Below, in pieces: positions 1-6,862 of a stretch of DNA of 9,097 bases. This DNA comes from Propionibacteriaceae bacterium UBA6122. Its GTDB lineage: Bacteria; Actinomycetota; Actinomycetes; Propionibacteriales; Propionibacteriaceae. Location: the NCBI GenBank assembly GCA_002428365.1, contig DIVW01000029.1:1-9097 (forward strand), written 5' to 3'. The translations under genes and the position numbers were made by a program. The notes beneath the pieces were generated by a model. It was given only the letters and a program-made list of their open reading frames with translations, was not told the DNA's origin and did no database searches. Numbering within the stretch: position 1 is the stretch's first letter; each line of letters starts with the position of its first letter.

Positions 1-1
1 C

Positions 2-448
2 GGGCTGGTGGTGGTCGGCTTCGTCGGGATCGGCGTTTCGACGTTCTACCCAGAGCCAACGGCTAGTGGCTACGACAGCGACACCTATGACACCTGGAGG
101 CTGGTCACCGGCATCATCTTGTTGGTGATCGCCACCCTGATTTTGGCCATCTCGCTGCTGTTGCCGTCCGGCCAGGAGGTCATCTCCAATGGGGTGCTGT
201 TGGGCGGGGTGTTCACGATGCTGTACGCGGTCGGGATCACTATTTCCTCAGACCAGAGCATTTGGCGCTTCATCGTGGTGGCCTTCGCCCTAGTGGTGAC
301 GGTAGCGATCGGCTATTTGCGCTTCGCTCGCCGGGAGCCAGCCGCCGCGACGCCCGCAGCCGGCGCGAGCGGCGATCCGGCGCTCGCGGCTCGCCTGGAA
401 GCCCTGGAGCAGCGGTTCGAGGCATTGCGCCGCGCCCTGCAGGATTAG
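2..448 (+). CDS. Four-helix membrane protein with C-terminal coiled coil, 5'-truncated
   Basis: I do not recognise this gene. The frame is open to the left edge of the window. A GTG at 8 could be a start, but only seven bases precede it and starting there would cut the first hydrophobic helix short, so the gene probably begins upstream. The visible ~148 residues show about four membrane segments: a partial one at the edge, one around WRLVTGIILLVIATLILAIS, one around NGVLLGGVFTMLYAVGI, and one around FIVVAFALVVTVAIGYL. An FARR cytoplasmic boundary follows. The tail is rich in Ala, Pro and Gly, then heptad-like (LAARLEALEQRFEALRRAL), suggesting a short cytoplasmic coiled coil. The gene ends at a TAG 39 bp before the hairpin at 488. 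It converges on the aminotransferase gene and shows no link to polyamine metabolism. Being a protein gene is well supported; its function is unknown. Confidence 0.75.
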   Translation, partial: GLVVVGFVGIGVSTFYPEPTASGYDSDTYDTWRLVTGIILLVIATLILAISLLLPSGQEVISNGVLLGGVFTMLYAVGITISSDQSIWRFIVVAFALVVTVAIGYLRFARREPAAATPAAGASGDPALAARLEALEQRFEALRRALQD

Positions 449-487
449 CTCACCGGGACGGGGCCCTGCGGCAGCCACAAACTGACA

Positions 488-523
488 CCGGCCGTGGCCG
501 CCGATGAAGGCGGCCACGGCCGG
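488..523. terminator. Probable bidirectional terminator hairpin
   Basis: The arms CCGGCCGTGGCCGCC (488-502) and GGCGGCCACGGCCGG (509-523) pair perfectly over 15 bp around a six-base loop, GATGAA. The hairpin lies in the 95-bp gap between two convergent genes, 39 bp after the membrane protein stop and 20 bp beyond the aminotransferase stop. Neither side has a T tract, which is common for actinobacterial terminator-like hairpins. Its position and symmetry suggest it ends transcription from both directions; that role is inferred. Confidence 0.75.
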
Positions 524-543
524 CACACACCCCCTCCAGGGGT

Positions 544-1965
544 TCAGAGCAGGTTGCTGGCTTCAGTCAGCACCTGACGCAAAATGCCGGTGATCTCGGC
601 AAACTCCGGCTCGCCGATGGTCAGCGGCGGGGCCAGCTGCACCACCGGGTCGCCACGGTCATCGGCGCGGCAGTAGAGCCCGGCCTCGTACAAGGCCTTC
701 GACAAGAAGCCGCGCAGCAGCCGCTCGGATTCGTCCTCGTTGAAGGTCTCCCGAGTGGCCTTGTCCTTGACCAGTTCGATGCCGTAGAAGTAGCCCGCGC
801 CGCGAATGTCGCCGACGATCGGGATGTCCAACAAGGTGTCGAGTTCAGCCTTGAAGGCTGGTGCCTTTTCGGCCACTCGGGCATTGAGGCCTTCGGCCTC
901 CATGATGTCCAGGTTGGCCATCGCCACCGCAGCCGAGACCGGGTGGCCACCGAAGGTGAAGCCGTGGGCGAAGCTGTTGGTGCCGGACTTGAACGGCTCG
1001 AACAACCGCTCCGAGGCGATCATCGCGCCGATCGGGGAGTACCCGGAGGTCAGCCCCTTGGCGGTGGTGATGATATCGGGCACGTAGTTGAAGTCGTCGC
1101 AGGCAAACATCGAGCCGATTCGACCAAAGGCGCAGATGGTTTCGTCGGAGACCAGCAGGACGTCATGCTCGTCGCAGATCTGGCGCACCCGCTCGAAGTA
1201 TCCCGGCGGCGGCGGGAAGCAGCCACCGGAGTTTTGCACCGGCTCAAGGAAGACCGCAGCGACGGTGTCGGCGCCCTCGAACTCGATCATCTCTTCGATG
1301 CGGTTCGCGGCCCACTGGCCGAAGGCGTACTCGTCGGCCTGCAGATGCTCCGGCGCCCGGTAGAAGCCCGTGTTGGGCACTTTCAGCCCGCCGGGAACCA
1401 GCGGTTCGAACATCGCCTTGGCCGCCGGGATGCCGGTGATCGACAGGGCGCCCTGCGGGGTGCCGTGATAGGCCACCGCCCGCGAGATCACTTTGGTCTT
1501 GGTCGGCTTGCCGGTGAGCTTGAAGTACTGCTTGGCCAGCTTCCAGGCCGACTCGACGGCCTCGCCACCGCCGGTGGTGAAGAAGACCCGGTTCAGATCG
1601 CCGGGCGCGTAGGCGGCCAGCCGCTCAGCCAGCTCGATTGCCTGCGGATGGGCGTAGCTCCACAGCGGGAAAAAGGCGAGCTCACGGGCCTGCTTGGCCG
1701 CAGCCTCGGCCAGTTCCTCGCGGCCATGGCCAACCTGGACGGTGAACAGGCCCGAGAGGCCATCGAAGTAGCTCTTGCCAGAGCTGTCCCAAATGGTGTG
1801 GCCCTTGCCGCGAACGATGATCGGCATCTGCCCGCCGCGTCCACCAGTTTCGGTCGGTTCGTACACCGAATGCCGGGTGAAGTGGCCCCAAAGGTGATCT
1901 CTGGCGGCGGTGGCGTAGTCGGTGCCGGCGCGGGTCTGGTTGGCGGTGGTGGGCTGTTCGCTCAT
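544..1965 (-). CDS. Class III PLP-dependent aminotransferase, probable diamine/omega-amino acid:pyruvate type
   Basis: A 473-residue fold-type I aminotransferase of the usual class III length. The phosphate-binding segment is FFTTGGGEAVESAWKLAKQYF near residues 128-148, with an AYHG motif at 165-168. The acidic residue contacting the PLP pyridine nitrogen is D274 in LVSDETICAFGR. The Schiff-base lysine is K303 in TTAKGLTSGYSPIGA, and FTFGGHPVSAA (337-347) is the C-terminal PLP/substrate segment. All catalytic residues are present. The family moves the terminal amino group of putrescine, GABA, beta-alanine or similar amines to pyruvate or 2-oxoglutarate. Beside a polyamine importer, putrescine or a related diamine is a sensible but unproven substrate. 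The start overlaps the regulator stop by four bases (ATGA), and GGGGAA lies just upstream, so the two are probably co-transcribed and translationally coupled. Automatic tools often label such proteins 'aspartate aminotransferase family'; that label is a superfamily name, not a substrate. Confidence 0.9.
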   Translation of the reverse strand: MSEQPTTANQTRAGTDYATAARDHLWGHFTRHSVYEPTETGGRGGQMPIIVRGKGHTIWDSSGKSYFDGLSGLFTVQVGHGREELAEAAAKQARELAFFPLWSYAHPQAIELAERLAAYAPGDLNRVFFTTGGGEAVESAWKLAKQYFKLTGKPTKTKVISRAVAYHGTPQGALSITGIPAAKAMFEPLVPGGLKVPNTGFYRAPEHLQADEYAFGQWAANRIEEMIEFEGADTVAAVFLEPVQNSGGCFPPPPGYFERVRQICDEHDVLLVSDETICAFGRIGSMFACDDFNYVPDIITTAKGLTSGYSPIGAMIASERLFEPFKSGTNSFAHGFTFGGHPVSAAVAMANLDIMEAEGLNARVAEKAPAFKAELDTLLDIPIVGDIRGAGYFYGIELVKDKATRETFNEDESERLLRGFLSKALYEAGLYCRADDRGDPVVQLAPPLTIGEPEFAEITGILRQVLTEASNLL

Positions 1966-2462
1966 CTAGTTCCCCAGTCGTAGTGCTGCTTGTTCAGTTT
2001 CAGATACACAAAGGTCTCGGTGTGGGTTACGCCCGGGATCACCCGAATCTGGGTCATCAGGACGTTGAGCAACTCGGAGTCGCCTTCGCAGACGACTTCG
2101 GCGAGCAGATCGAAGCTGCCAGCGGTGGTGACCACATAGTCGACCTGTTGAATTTGGCACAGCGCATCGGCAACCGGCCCGGAATCGCCTTGAGTCTTGA
2201 TGCCGATCATTGCCTGCCTAGTGAAACCGACCAGCAAGGGGTCGGTGACGGCGACGATCTGCATCATTCCGGCATCGGTCAACCGCTGGACGCGCTGGCG
2301 AACCGCGCCCTCAGATAGCCCGACTTCAGCGGCAATGCTGACGTAGGGCTTGCGCCCGTCCTGTTGGAGTAGTTCGATGATTCGCTTACTGATCTCGTCC
2401 ATCACCAACGCAGGACGGTGCTCATCGAGATCGTCCCGGGAGCCCGTTCGAGGAGATGCCAT
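1962..2462 (-). CDS. Lrp/AsnC-family transcriptional regulator
   Basis: About 166 residues from the ATG at 2462. The N-terminal helix-turn-helix (about residues 22-65) contains MDEISKRIIELLQQDGRKPY, then SIAAEVGLSEGAVRQRVQRL, which matches the Lrp/AsnC DNA-binding pattern. The RAM ligand-sensing domain follows (about 75-155), with GIKTQG, the VDYVVTTAGSFDLLAEVVC strand pair, IRVIPGVTHTETFVYLKL and a C-terminal YDWG. Family members form dimers to octamers that sense amino acids or related metabolites. The frame stays open to a TTG at 2498, but that start lacks a clear ribosome binding site and adds a 12-residue leader unlike the family; the ATG at 2402 (MDEIS) is another option. The gene overlaps the aminotransferase by 4 bp and is divergent from the importer operon. 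The likely role is local control of the aminotransferase and possibly of the importer, with a polyamine or amino acid as effector (inferred). Confidence 0.9.
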   Translation of the reverse strand: MASPRTGSRDDLDEHRPALVMDEISKRIIELLQQDGRKPYVSIAAEVGLSEGAVRQRVQRLTDAGMMQIVAVTDPLLVGFTRQAMIGIKTQGDSGPVADALCQIQQVDYVVTTAGSFDLLAEVVCEGDSELLNVLMTQIRVIPGVTHTETFVYLKLNKQHYDWGTR

Positions 2463-2519
2463 ACGCACGATCTTGCCTGCTGAAACCGCAGGTAGCAACT
2501 CGTATCACTACGAATCTCG

Positions 2520-2552
2520 GAGTAACCCACTCGAAACAAATACGGATTACTC
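2520..2552. promoter_or_regulatory. Imperfect inverted repeat, candidate operator in the divergent promoter region
   Basis: GAGTAACCC (2520-2528) and GGATTACTC (2544-2552) are inverted copies matching at 8 of 9 positions, separated by 15 bp that are A-rich toward the right. A smaller inverted repeat, CGTA-N4-TACG, sits at 2501-2512. Both lie between the regulator and the plus-strand operon, where an Lrp/AsnC protein would be expected to bind its own control region. I found no convincing -35/-10 pair on either strand, so the promoters are not placed. Short repeats of this size can occur by chance; regulator binding is inferred from position only. Confidence 0.35.
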
Positions 2553-2597
2553 TGTCACTCACTGACTGGTGGGGTAGCGCCCGAACGGAGGGGCCAG

Positions 2598-2780
2598 ATG
2601 GCAGCATTGAAGAACTTGGTCGGCGGTGCGTACGTCGAGGCCATCAACTGCGCGATGGCCCACCAGCCCGCTGCTCAGGCCCTGCTCGGTGACGGAGCAG
2701 CTTTCGTCCTGGCCAGCAACAACGGGTACTTCAACCACCACCTTCAAGCCTCGGCCTCGGCCTTCGGCAAATACACCTGA
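2598..2780 (+). CDS. Small protein of unknown function (60 aa) at the head of the polyamine importer operon
   Basis: I do not recognise this protein. The ATG at 2598 follows GGAGG (2587-2591) by six bases. The ten-base stretch GGAGGGGCCA at this start recurs exactly at the start of the binding-protein gene (2822-2831). About 48 of 60 codons end in G or C, as expected for a real gene in this DNA. The product begins MAALKNLVGGAYVEAINCAM, has an Ala-rich middle (AAQALLGDGAAFVLASNNG) and ends with a polar/aromatic tail that includes NHH and GKYT. It has one cysteine (C19), no signal peptide or lipobox, and no convincing membrane helix, so it is probably a cytoplasmic microprotein. It ends 50 bp before the binding-protein gene on the same strand, probably in the same transcript. 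A regulatory or transporter-associated role, or a leader role, would be speculation. Confidence 0.65.
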   Translation: MAALKNLVGGAYVEAINCAMAHQPAAQALLGDGAAFVLASNNGYFNHHLQASASAFGKYT

Positions 2781-2820
2781 TGGCGCACGACAATTCCTGA
2801 CAACATCTTCACCACTGACT

Positions 2821-2826
2821 AGGAGG
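2821..2826 (+). promoter_or_regulatory. Strong ribosome binding site of the binding-protein gene
   Basis: AGGAGG lies four bases before the ATG at 2831 and fixes that start. This strong site fits the high level of binding protein that ABC importers need relative to their membrane subunits. The downstream importer genes have weaker sites and depend on coupling. Confidence 0.7.
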
Positions 2827-2830
2827 GGCC

Positions 2831-4054
2831 ATGGCTACCAATCGCGAACCTGAGTTCAACCCACAATTAGCTGCCTTCGCGCGCTCGGCGATCACCCGGC
2901 GAACTGCACTGGGCGGTTTGGCGGCAGTGGCCGCGACCGGCTTCCTGGCTGCCTGTGGCACGCCGGGTAAGGCCCCGACCGCCTCGGCCGGCGCCAGCAA
3001 GACTCCGCTCTCCGCACCGGATCTTTCCGACACCGAAAAGGTCGTCAACTGGTCGAACTGGCCGGCCTATATGGATGTGGACGGCAACAAACACCCCACG
3101 CTCGATGCCTTCGCCAAGGAGACCGGCATCAAGGTCAACTACAACGAGGACTACAACGACAACGATGAGTTCTTCGCTAAGGTGCGACCGCTGCTGGAAG
3201 GTGGCCAAGACACCGGGCGTGATCTGTGGTGCAGCACCGACTGGATGGTGGCCCGGATGATCCGTTTGGGCTACCTCCAGCCGCTGGATAAGACCAACAT
3301 TCCCAATGCGGCCAACCTTGAGCCGACCCTGGCCAACGTCGAGTTCGACCCGGGCCGGGTCTACTCGCTGCCCTGGCAGAGCATCTTCGCCGGCATCGGC
3401 TACAACCCGAAGTCCACCGGTGGACGCAAGATCACCACGATGGACCAGTTGCTGCACGACGCCACCCTGAAGGGCAAAGTGACTTTGCTCACCGAGATGC
3501 GCGACACCGTCGGCCTAGTGCTGATGGAGCAGGGCAAGAAGCTGGATAGCTTCACTGCGGAGGACTTCGCAGCGGCGCTCGCAGTGATCCAAGAAGCCAA
3601 GGATGCGGGCCAGATCAAGGCCTTCACCGGGAATGACTTCCGTGACCCGCTGGTTAAGGGCGACACGGCGGCCTGCGTGGGCTGGACCGGTGACTTCGTG
3701 CAGGCGAAGGTCGACAACCCGAGCGTGGGGTACGCACTGCCGGAGACCGGCTTCACGATGTCGTCGGACAACCTGGTCATTCCGGCGATGGCGCAGCATA
3801 AGAAGAATGCGGAAAAGCTGATCAACTACTACTACGACCCGAAGGTGATGGCCGAGGTTGTTGCCTACGTGAACTATGTCGGACCAGTGGTTGGGCTCAA
3901 GGACATCCTGCTGAAGTCGGACCCGGCTATGGCCAACAACGAACTGATCTTCCCGACGGCGGAGACCCTAGCTCGGGGGCAGGTGTTCCGGTCACTGACG
4001 GTGGAGGAGGAGACTTCCTTCAATCGCCAGTTCCAGGCGCTGGTAACCGGCTAG
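2831..4054 (+). CDS. potD: Polyamine-type ABC transporter substrate-binding lipoprotein (PotD family)
   Basis: A 407-residue extracytoplasmic binding protein of the PotD/PotF class, which captures putrescine, spermidine or related amines for an ABC importer. The N-terminus carries a Tat-like motif, TRRTAL (residues 22-27), a hydrophobic stretch, then a lipobox LAAC with the lipidated cysteine at C42. It is therefore probably exported folded by Tat and anchored to the outer face of the membrane. The mature protein opens with VVNWSNWPAYMD (71-82), the first beta strand typical of the family. Further family-like segments are YNEDYNDNDEFFAKV (104-118), a conserved TEMRDT (221-226), GWTGD (284-288), where aromatic and acidic residues suit a cationic ligand, and SDNLVIP (312-318). 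The stop is two bases before the ATPase start. Family assignment is firm; which amine is bound cannot be read from sequence. Confidence 0.92.
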   Translation: MATNREPEFNPQLAAFARSAITRRTALGGLAAVAATGFLAACGTPGKAPTASAGASKTPLSAPDLSDTEKVVNWSNWPAYMDVDGNKHPTLDAFAKETGIKVNYNEDYNDNDEFFAKVRPLLEGGQDTGRDLWCSTDWMVARMIRLGYLQPLDKTNIPNAANLEPTLANVEFDPGRVYSLPWQSIFAGIGYNPKSTGGRKITTMDQLLHDATLKGKVTLLTEMRDTVGLVLMEQGKKLDSFTAEDFAAALAVIQEAKDAGQIKAFTGNDFRDPLVKGDTAACVGWTGDFVQAKVDNPSVGYALPETGFTMSSDNLVIPAMAQHKKNAEKLINYYYDPKVMAEVVAYVNYVGPVVGLKDILLKSDPAMANNELIFPTAETLARGQVFRSLTVEEETSFNRQFQALVTG

Positions 4055-4056
4055 CC

Positions 4057-5154
4057 ATGGCAGCCGGAGTGCAACGTAGGGCCACCGGAGAACTCCGGTT
4101 GGTGGAGTTGTTTCGCGAATACGAGGATTTCGTTGCCGTCAACGGCATCGATCTGGACGTGCCGCCGGGCTCGTTCTTCGCTCTACTCGGCCCGTCCGGG
4201 TGTGGCAAGACCACGACGCTGCGAATGATCGCCGGGCTGGAAGAGCCGACCTCTGGTCGGATCCTCCTCGGCACCGAGGACATCACCAACACTCGCGCCC
4301 ACCAGCGTCGGGTGAACACGGTGTTCCAGAGCTACGCGCTTTTCCCGCATCTGAACATCATCGACAACGTTGGCTTCGGTCTGCGGCAGTTGAAGGTGGC
4401 CAACTGGAAGACCAAGGCGATGGAGGCTCTGGAGTTGGTGAAGCTGGCCGATCGGGCCAAGCAGAAGCCACGGCAGCTCTCCGGTGGCATGCAGCAGCGG
4501 GTGGCCCTGGCTCGGGCGATCGTGAACGAGCCGGAGATCCTGCTGCTGGACGAACCGCTGGGCGCGCTGGATCTCAAGCTGCGTCGGGAGATGCAGATCG
4601 AGCTCAAGCGCATCCAGCAGGAGGTTGGTATCACCTTCATTCACGTCACCCATGACCAGGAGGAAGCCATGACCATGGCCGACACCGTCGCGGTGATGCG
4701 CTCAGGCAGCATCGAACAGCTGGGTACTCCGGCGGACCTCTACGACAAGCCGGCGACAGCATTCGTGGCCAACTTCTTGGGCCAATCGAATTTGTTGCCC
4801 ATCGAGGTCACCTCGGTTTCGGGGGCGGTGGCGAAGGTGGTTAGTCACGGCTCTGAACTCACCGTGGAGAGCGCGAGTCTTCCAGACGGGCAGACCGCTG
4901 GACTGCGGCTTGGCATTCGTCCCGAAAAGCTGCGGTTGGTTTCGGCCACCGACAGCGTCTGGACCAACAGGTTGTCCGGCGAGGTGACAGATGTGTCATT
5001 CACCGGGGTGGCTACGACCTATCTGATCCGGATGGCGTGGGGCCAAGAGATCACAGTGACCCAGCCCAATGACGGCACCGCCCGCGCCACGCTTGGTGAG
5101 CAGGTGACGATTGCCTGGGATCCCCATCACGCCTTCGTGATTGGGGCCGACTGA
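4057..5154 (+). CDS. potA: Polyamine-type ABC transporter ATP-binding protein (PotA family)
   Basis: A 365-residue cytoplasmic ATPase that powers the importer. The Walker A motif is GPSGCGKTT (45-53), the Q-loop glutamine is Q91 in VFQSYALFPH, and the ABC signature is LSGGMQQ (141-147). The Walker B is ILLLDEP (161-167) with catalytic E166, the D-loop is GALD (169-172), and the switch histidine is H199. After the nucleotide-binding domain, residues from about 230 form a TOBE-type regulatory domain (GIRPEKLRL near 287-295), as in PotA/MalK-class proteins. All catalytic motifs are intact. The ATG lies two bases after the binding-protein stop with only a weak ribosome binding site, so translation probably depends on coupling; a GTG at 4069 is a less likely start. 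The stop overlaps the first permease start by one base (TGATG). Confidence 0.95.
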   Translation: MAAGVQRRATGELRLVELFREYEDFVAVNGIDLDVPPGSFFALLGPSGCGKTTTLRMIAGLEEPTSGRILLGTEDITNTRAHQRRVNTVFQSYALFPHLNIIDNVGFGLRQLKVANWKTKAMEALELVKLADRAKQKPRQLSGGMQQRVALARAIVNEPEILLLDEPLGALDLKLRREMQIELKRIQQEVGITFIHVTHDQEEAMTMADTVAVMRSGSIEQLGTPADLYDKPATAFVANFLGQSNLLPIEVTSVSGAVAKVVSHGSELTVESASLPDGQTAGLRLGIRPEKLRLVSATDSVWTNRLSGEVTDVSFTGVATTYLIRMAWGQEITVTQPNDGTARATLGEQVTIAWDPHHAFVIGAD

Positions 5155-6068
5155 TGGCGCTGGTCGTCCCCGGTGTCCGTCCGGTAAGACGGCGGGCGGT
5201 GCGGCGGCGGGGTACCTTCACCCCGCTGATTCTGCTGGCGCCAGCGATGCTGTGGCTGACGGTCTTTTTCGTCGTGCCAACCTTCTCGCTGGCCTCCCAG
5301 TCGCTGCAGACCGGTGACATCGACAACGGGTTCGTGTTTGCCTGGGAGTTCCAGAACTATGCCAGTGCGCTAGGGCGCTACTGGCCACAGTTCCTGCGCT
5401 CGTTGCTCTATGCCGGCACGGCGACCGTGATTACCTTGCTGCTGGGCTTCCCGTTGGCCTGGTTCATGGCACACCGTTCCGGCAAGTTCAAGACCATGCT
5501 GCTGGTGTTGGTGATCGCACCGTTCTTCACCAACTTCCTGATCCGCACGCTCGCCTGGCAGGTCATTCTCACTGATCAGGGCTGGGTGTCCAATGTGTTC
5601 CGGGCGACGGGAATCACCGGTGTTCTGCACTGGCTGGGGATGGTTCCCAATGACTCGCTGATGGGGTCACCATTTGCGGTGATAGCTGGCCTGGCCTACA
5701 ACTTCCTGCCGTTCATGGTGCTGCCGCTCTACACCTCGCTGGAACGGCTCGATCTGCGCTTCCTCGACGCGGCGGGCGACTTGTACGCCAATGGGTGGCA
5801 AACCTTCTGGAAGGTCATCTGGCCCTTGTCTCTTCCCGGTGTGGTCTCGGGCACGCTGTTGACCTTCATTCCAGCAGCTGGCGACTACATCAACTCCAAA
5901 CTGCTGGGCAACACCCAGACGGTGATGATTGGCCAGGTAATTGACTCCCAGTTCCTGCGGGTGCTGGATTACCCACTCGCTGCGGCTCTGTCGTTCATTT
6001 TGATGGCCACGATCATCTTCATGGTTAGCCTCTACGTGCGGGCCGCCGGCACCGAGGAGTTGGTCTGA
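5154..6068 (+). CDS. potB: Polyamine-type ABC transporter permease, first subunit (PotB family)
   Basis: A 304-residue membrane permease with six predicted helices, roughly at residues 23-45, 84-106, 113-135, 172-194, 225-247 and 274-296. An arginine-rich N-terminus (RRRAVRRRG, 12-20) fits a cytoplasmic location. The large first external loop (about 46-83) is typical of PotB-type subunits. The EAA loop that docks on the ATPase is seen as AAGDLYANGWQTFWKVIWP (206-224), ending in SLPGV; the usual EAA is degenerate here (DAAGDLYANG). It should pair with the second permease to form the translocation pore. The gene overlaps its neighbours by one base at each end (TGATG both times), indicating a single translationally coupled operon. 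Confidence 0.93.
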   Translation: MALVVPGVRPVRRRAVRRRGTFTPLILLAPAMLWLTVFFVVPTFSLASQSLQTGDIDNGFVFAWEFQNYASALGRYWPQFLRSLLYAGTATVITLLLGFPLAWFMAHRSGKFKTMLLVLVIAPFFTNFLIRTLAWQVILTDQGWVSNVFRATGITGVLHWLGMVPNDSLMGSPFAVIAGLAYNFLPFMVLPLYTSLERLDLRFLDAAGDLYANGWQTFWKVIWPLSLPGVVSGTLLTFIPAAGDYINSKLLGNTQTVMIGQVIDSQFLRVLDYPLAAALSFILMATIIFMVSLYVRAAGTEELV

Positions 6069-6862
6069 TGAACTGGCTGCGCAAGAACCTGGTAGTGATC
6101 ATCGGGTTGTTGGTGATCGCCTACATCCTGCTGCCCAACATCGTGGTGGTCATCTTCTCGTTCAACAAACCGGCTGGTCGCTTCAACTACCAGTGGAACC
6201 AGTTCTCTCTGGACGCTTGGCTGGACCCGTGCGGCAGCCCGGGTATGTGTGAAGCCTTGGGTCTGAGCCTGTGGATCGGTGTGGTAGCTGCACTGATTTC
6301 GACGGTGATGGGCACGATGGCAGCCTTCGCGTTGAGCCGCTACAAATTCCCAGGGCGTTCGGCCACCAATCTGTTGGTCTTCTTTCCGATGGCCACCCCC
6401 GAAGTGGTGATGGGTTCTTCACTGCTCACCCTGTTCGTGGCCATGGGCCTGCAATCAGGGCAGGTCACGATTTTGATCGCGCACATTCTGTTCACATTGT
6501 CATTCGTCGTGACCACCGTCAAAGCGCGCGTGGCTTCGCTCGACCCTGCCTTGGAACAGGCTGCCGCCGACCTCTACGCCACCCCGGCCCAGGCCTTCTG
6601 GAAGGTCACCTTTCCGTTGGTTGCGCCGGGCATCGCAGCGGGCGCCTTGCTGGCTTTCGCCCTCAGCTTTGACGACTACATCGTGACGAACTTCAATGCA
6701 GGCGCTACCACGATTACGTTTCCAATGTTCGTCTGGGGTGCTGCCCAACGCGGTGCTCCGGTGCAGGTCAACGTGATCGGCACGGTCATGTTTGTGGGTG
6801 CTGTCGCTATCGTCGGCATCGCCCAGGCAATTGGTTCTCGCAAACGAAAGGTCGACGCGTAA
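6068..6862 (+). CDS. potC: Polyamine-type ABC transporter permease, second subunit (PotC family)
   Basis: A 264-residue permease with six likely helices, near residues 9-31, 66-90, 101-127, 131-153, 183-206 and 234-255. The EAA loop is EQAAADLYATPAQAFWKVTF (163-182) followed by PLVAPGI, closer to consensus than that of the first permease. FDDYIVTNF (201-209) is the conserved segment following the fifth helix in PotC-type proteins. The external loop after helix 1 has two cysteines, C55 and C61 (DPCGSPGMC), close enough to form a disulfide outside the membrane. A GAGGAG ribosome binding site (6054-6059) lies inside the end of the first permease gene, eight bases before the ATG. The stop TAA directly abuts the next start. 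Confidence 0.93.
   Translation: MNWLRKNLVVIIGLLVIAYILLPNIVVVIFSFNKPAGRFNYQWNQFSLDAWLDPCGSPGMCEALGLSLWIGVVAALISTVMGTMAAFALSRYKFPGRSATNLLVFFPMATPEVVMGSSLLTLFVAMGLQSGQVTILIAHILFTLSFVVTTVKARVASLDPALEQAAADLYATPAQAFWKVTFPLVAPGIAAGALLAFALSFDDYIVTNFNAGATTITFPMFVWGAAQRGAPVQVNVIGTVMFVGAVAIVGIAQAIGSRKRKVDA

Noticed and set aside
943..1983. Long plus-strand open frame (346 codons) opposite the aminotransferase
   Set aside because: It lies antisense to a gene with intact catalytic motifs; its product is Gly/Arg/Val-rich without family features, as expected from the mirrored codon bias of high-GC DNA.
2463..2498. N-terminal extension of the Lrp-type regulator from a TTG at 2498
   Set aside because: The frame is open, but no ribosome binding site precedes the TTG and the added 12 residues do not look like the family; the ATG at 2462 is preferred.
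2505..2560. Possible -10-like hexamers such as TACTCT (2548-2553)
   Set aside because: No matching -35 element lies at 16-18 bp spacing on either strand, so no promoter is called.
2350..2692. Short overlapping open frames across the divergent control region on both strands
   Set aside because: They overlap the regulator or the 60-residue gene in other frames, have no ribosome binding sites, and give low-complexity or Ser/Arg-rich products.
2867..3457. Minus-strand open frame of 196 codons opposite the binding protein
   Set aside because: It is antisense to the PotD-type coding sequence and has no ribosome binding site or recognisable domain, so it is a codon-bias shadow.
5797..6608. Repeated CTTCTGGAAGGTCA stretch in both permease genes
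   Set aside because: It encodes the conserved FWKV part of the EAA loop in two homologous subunits and is not a separate DNA repeat.
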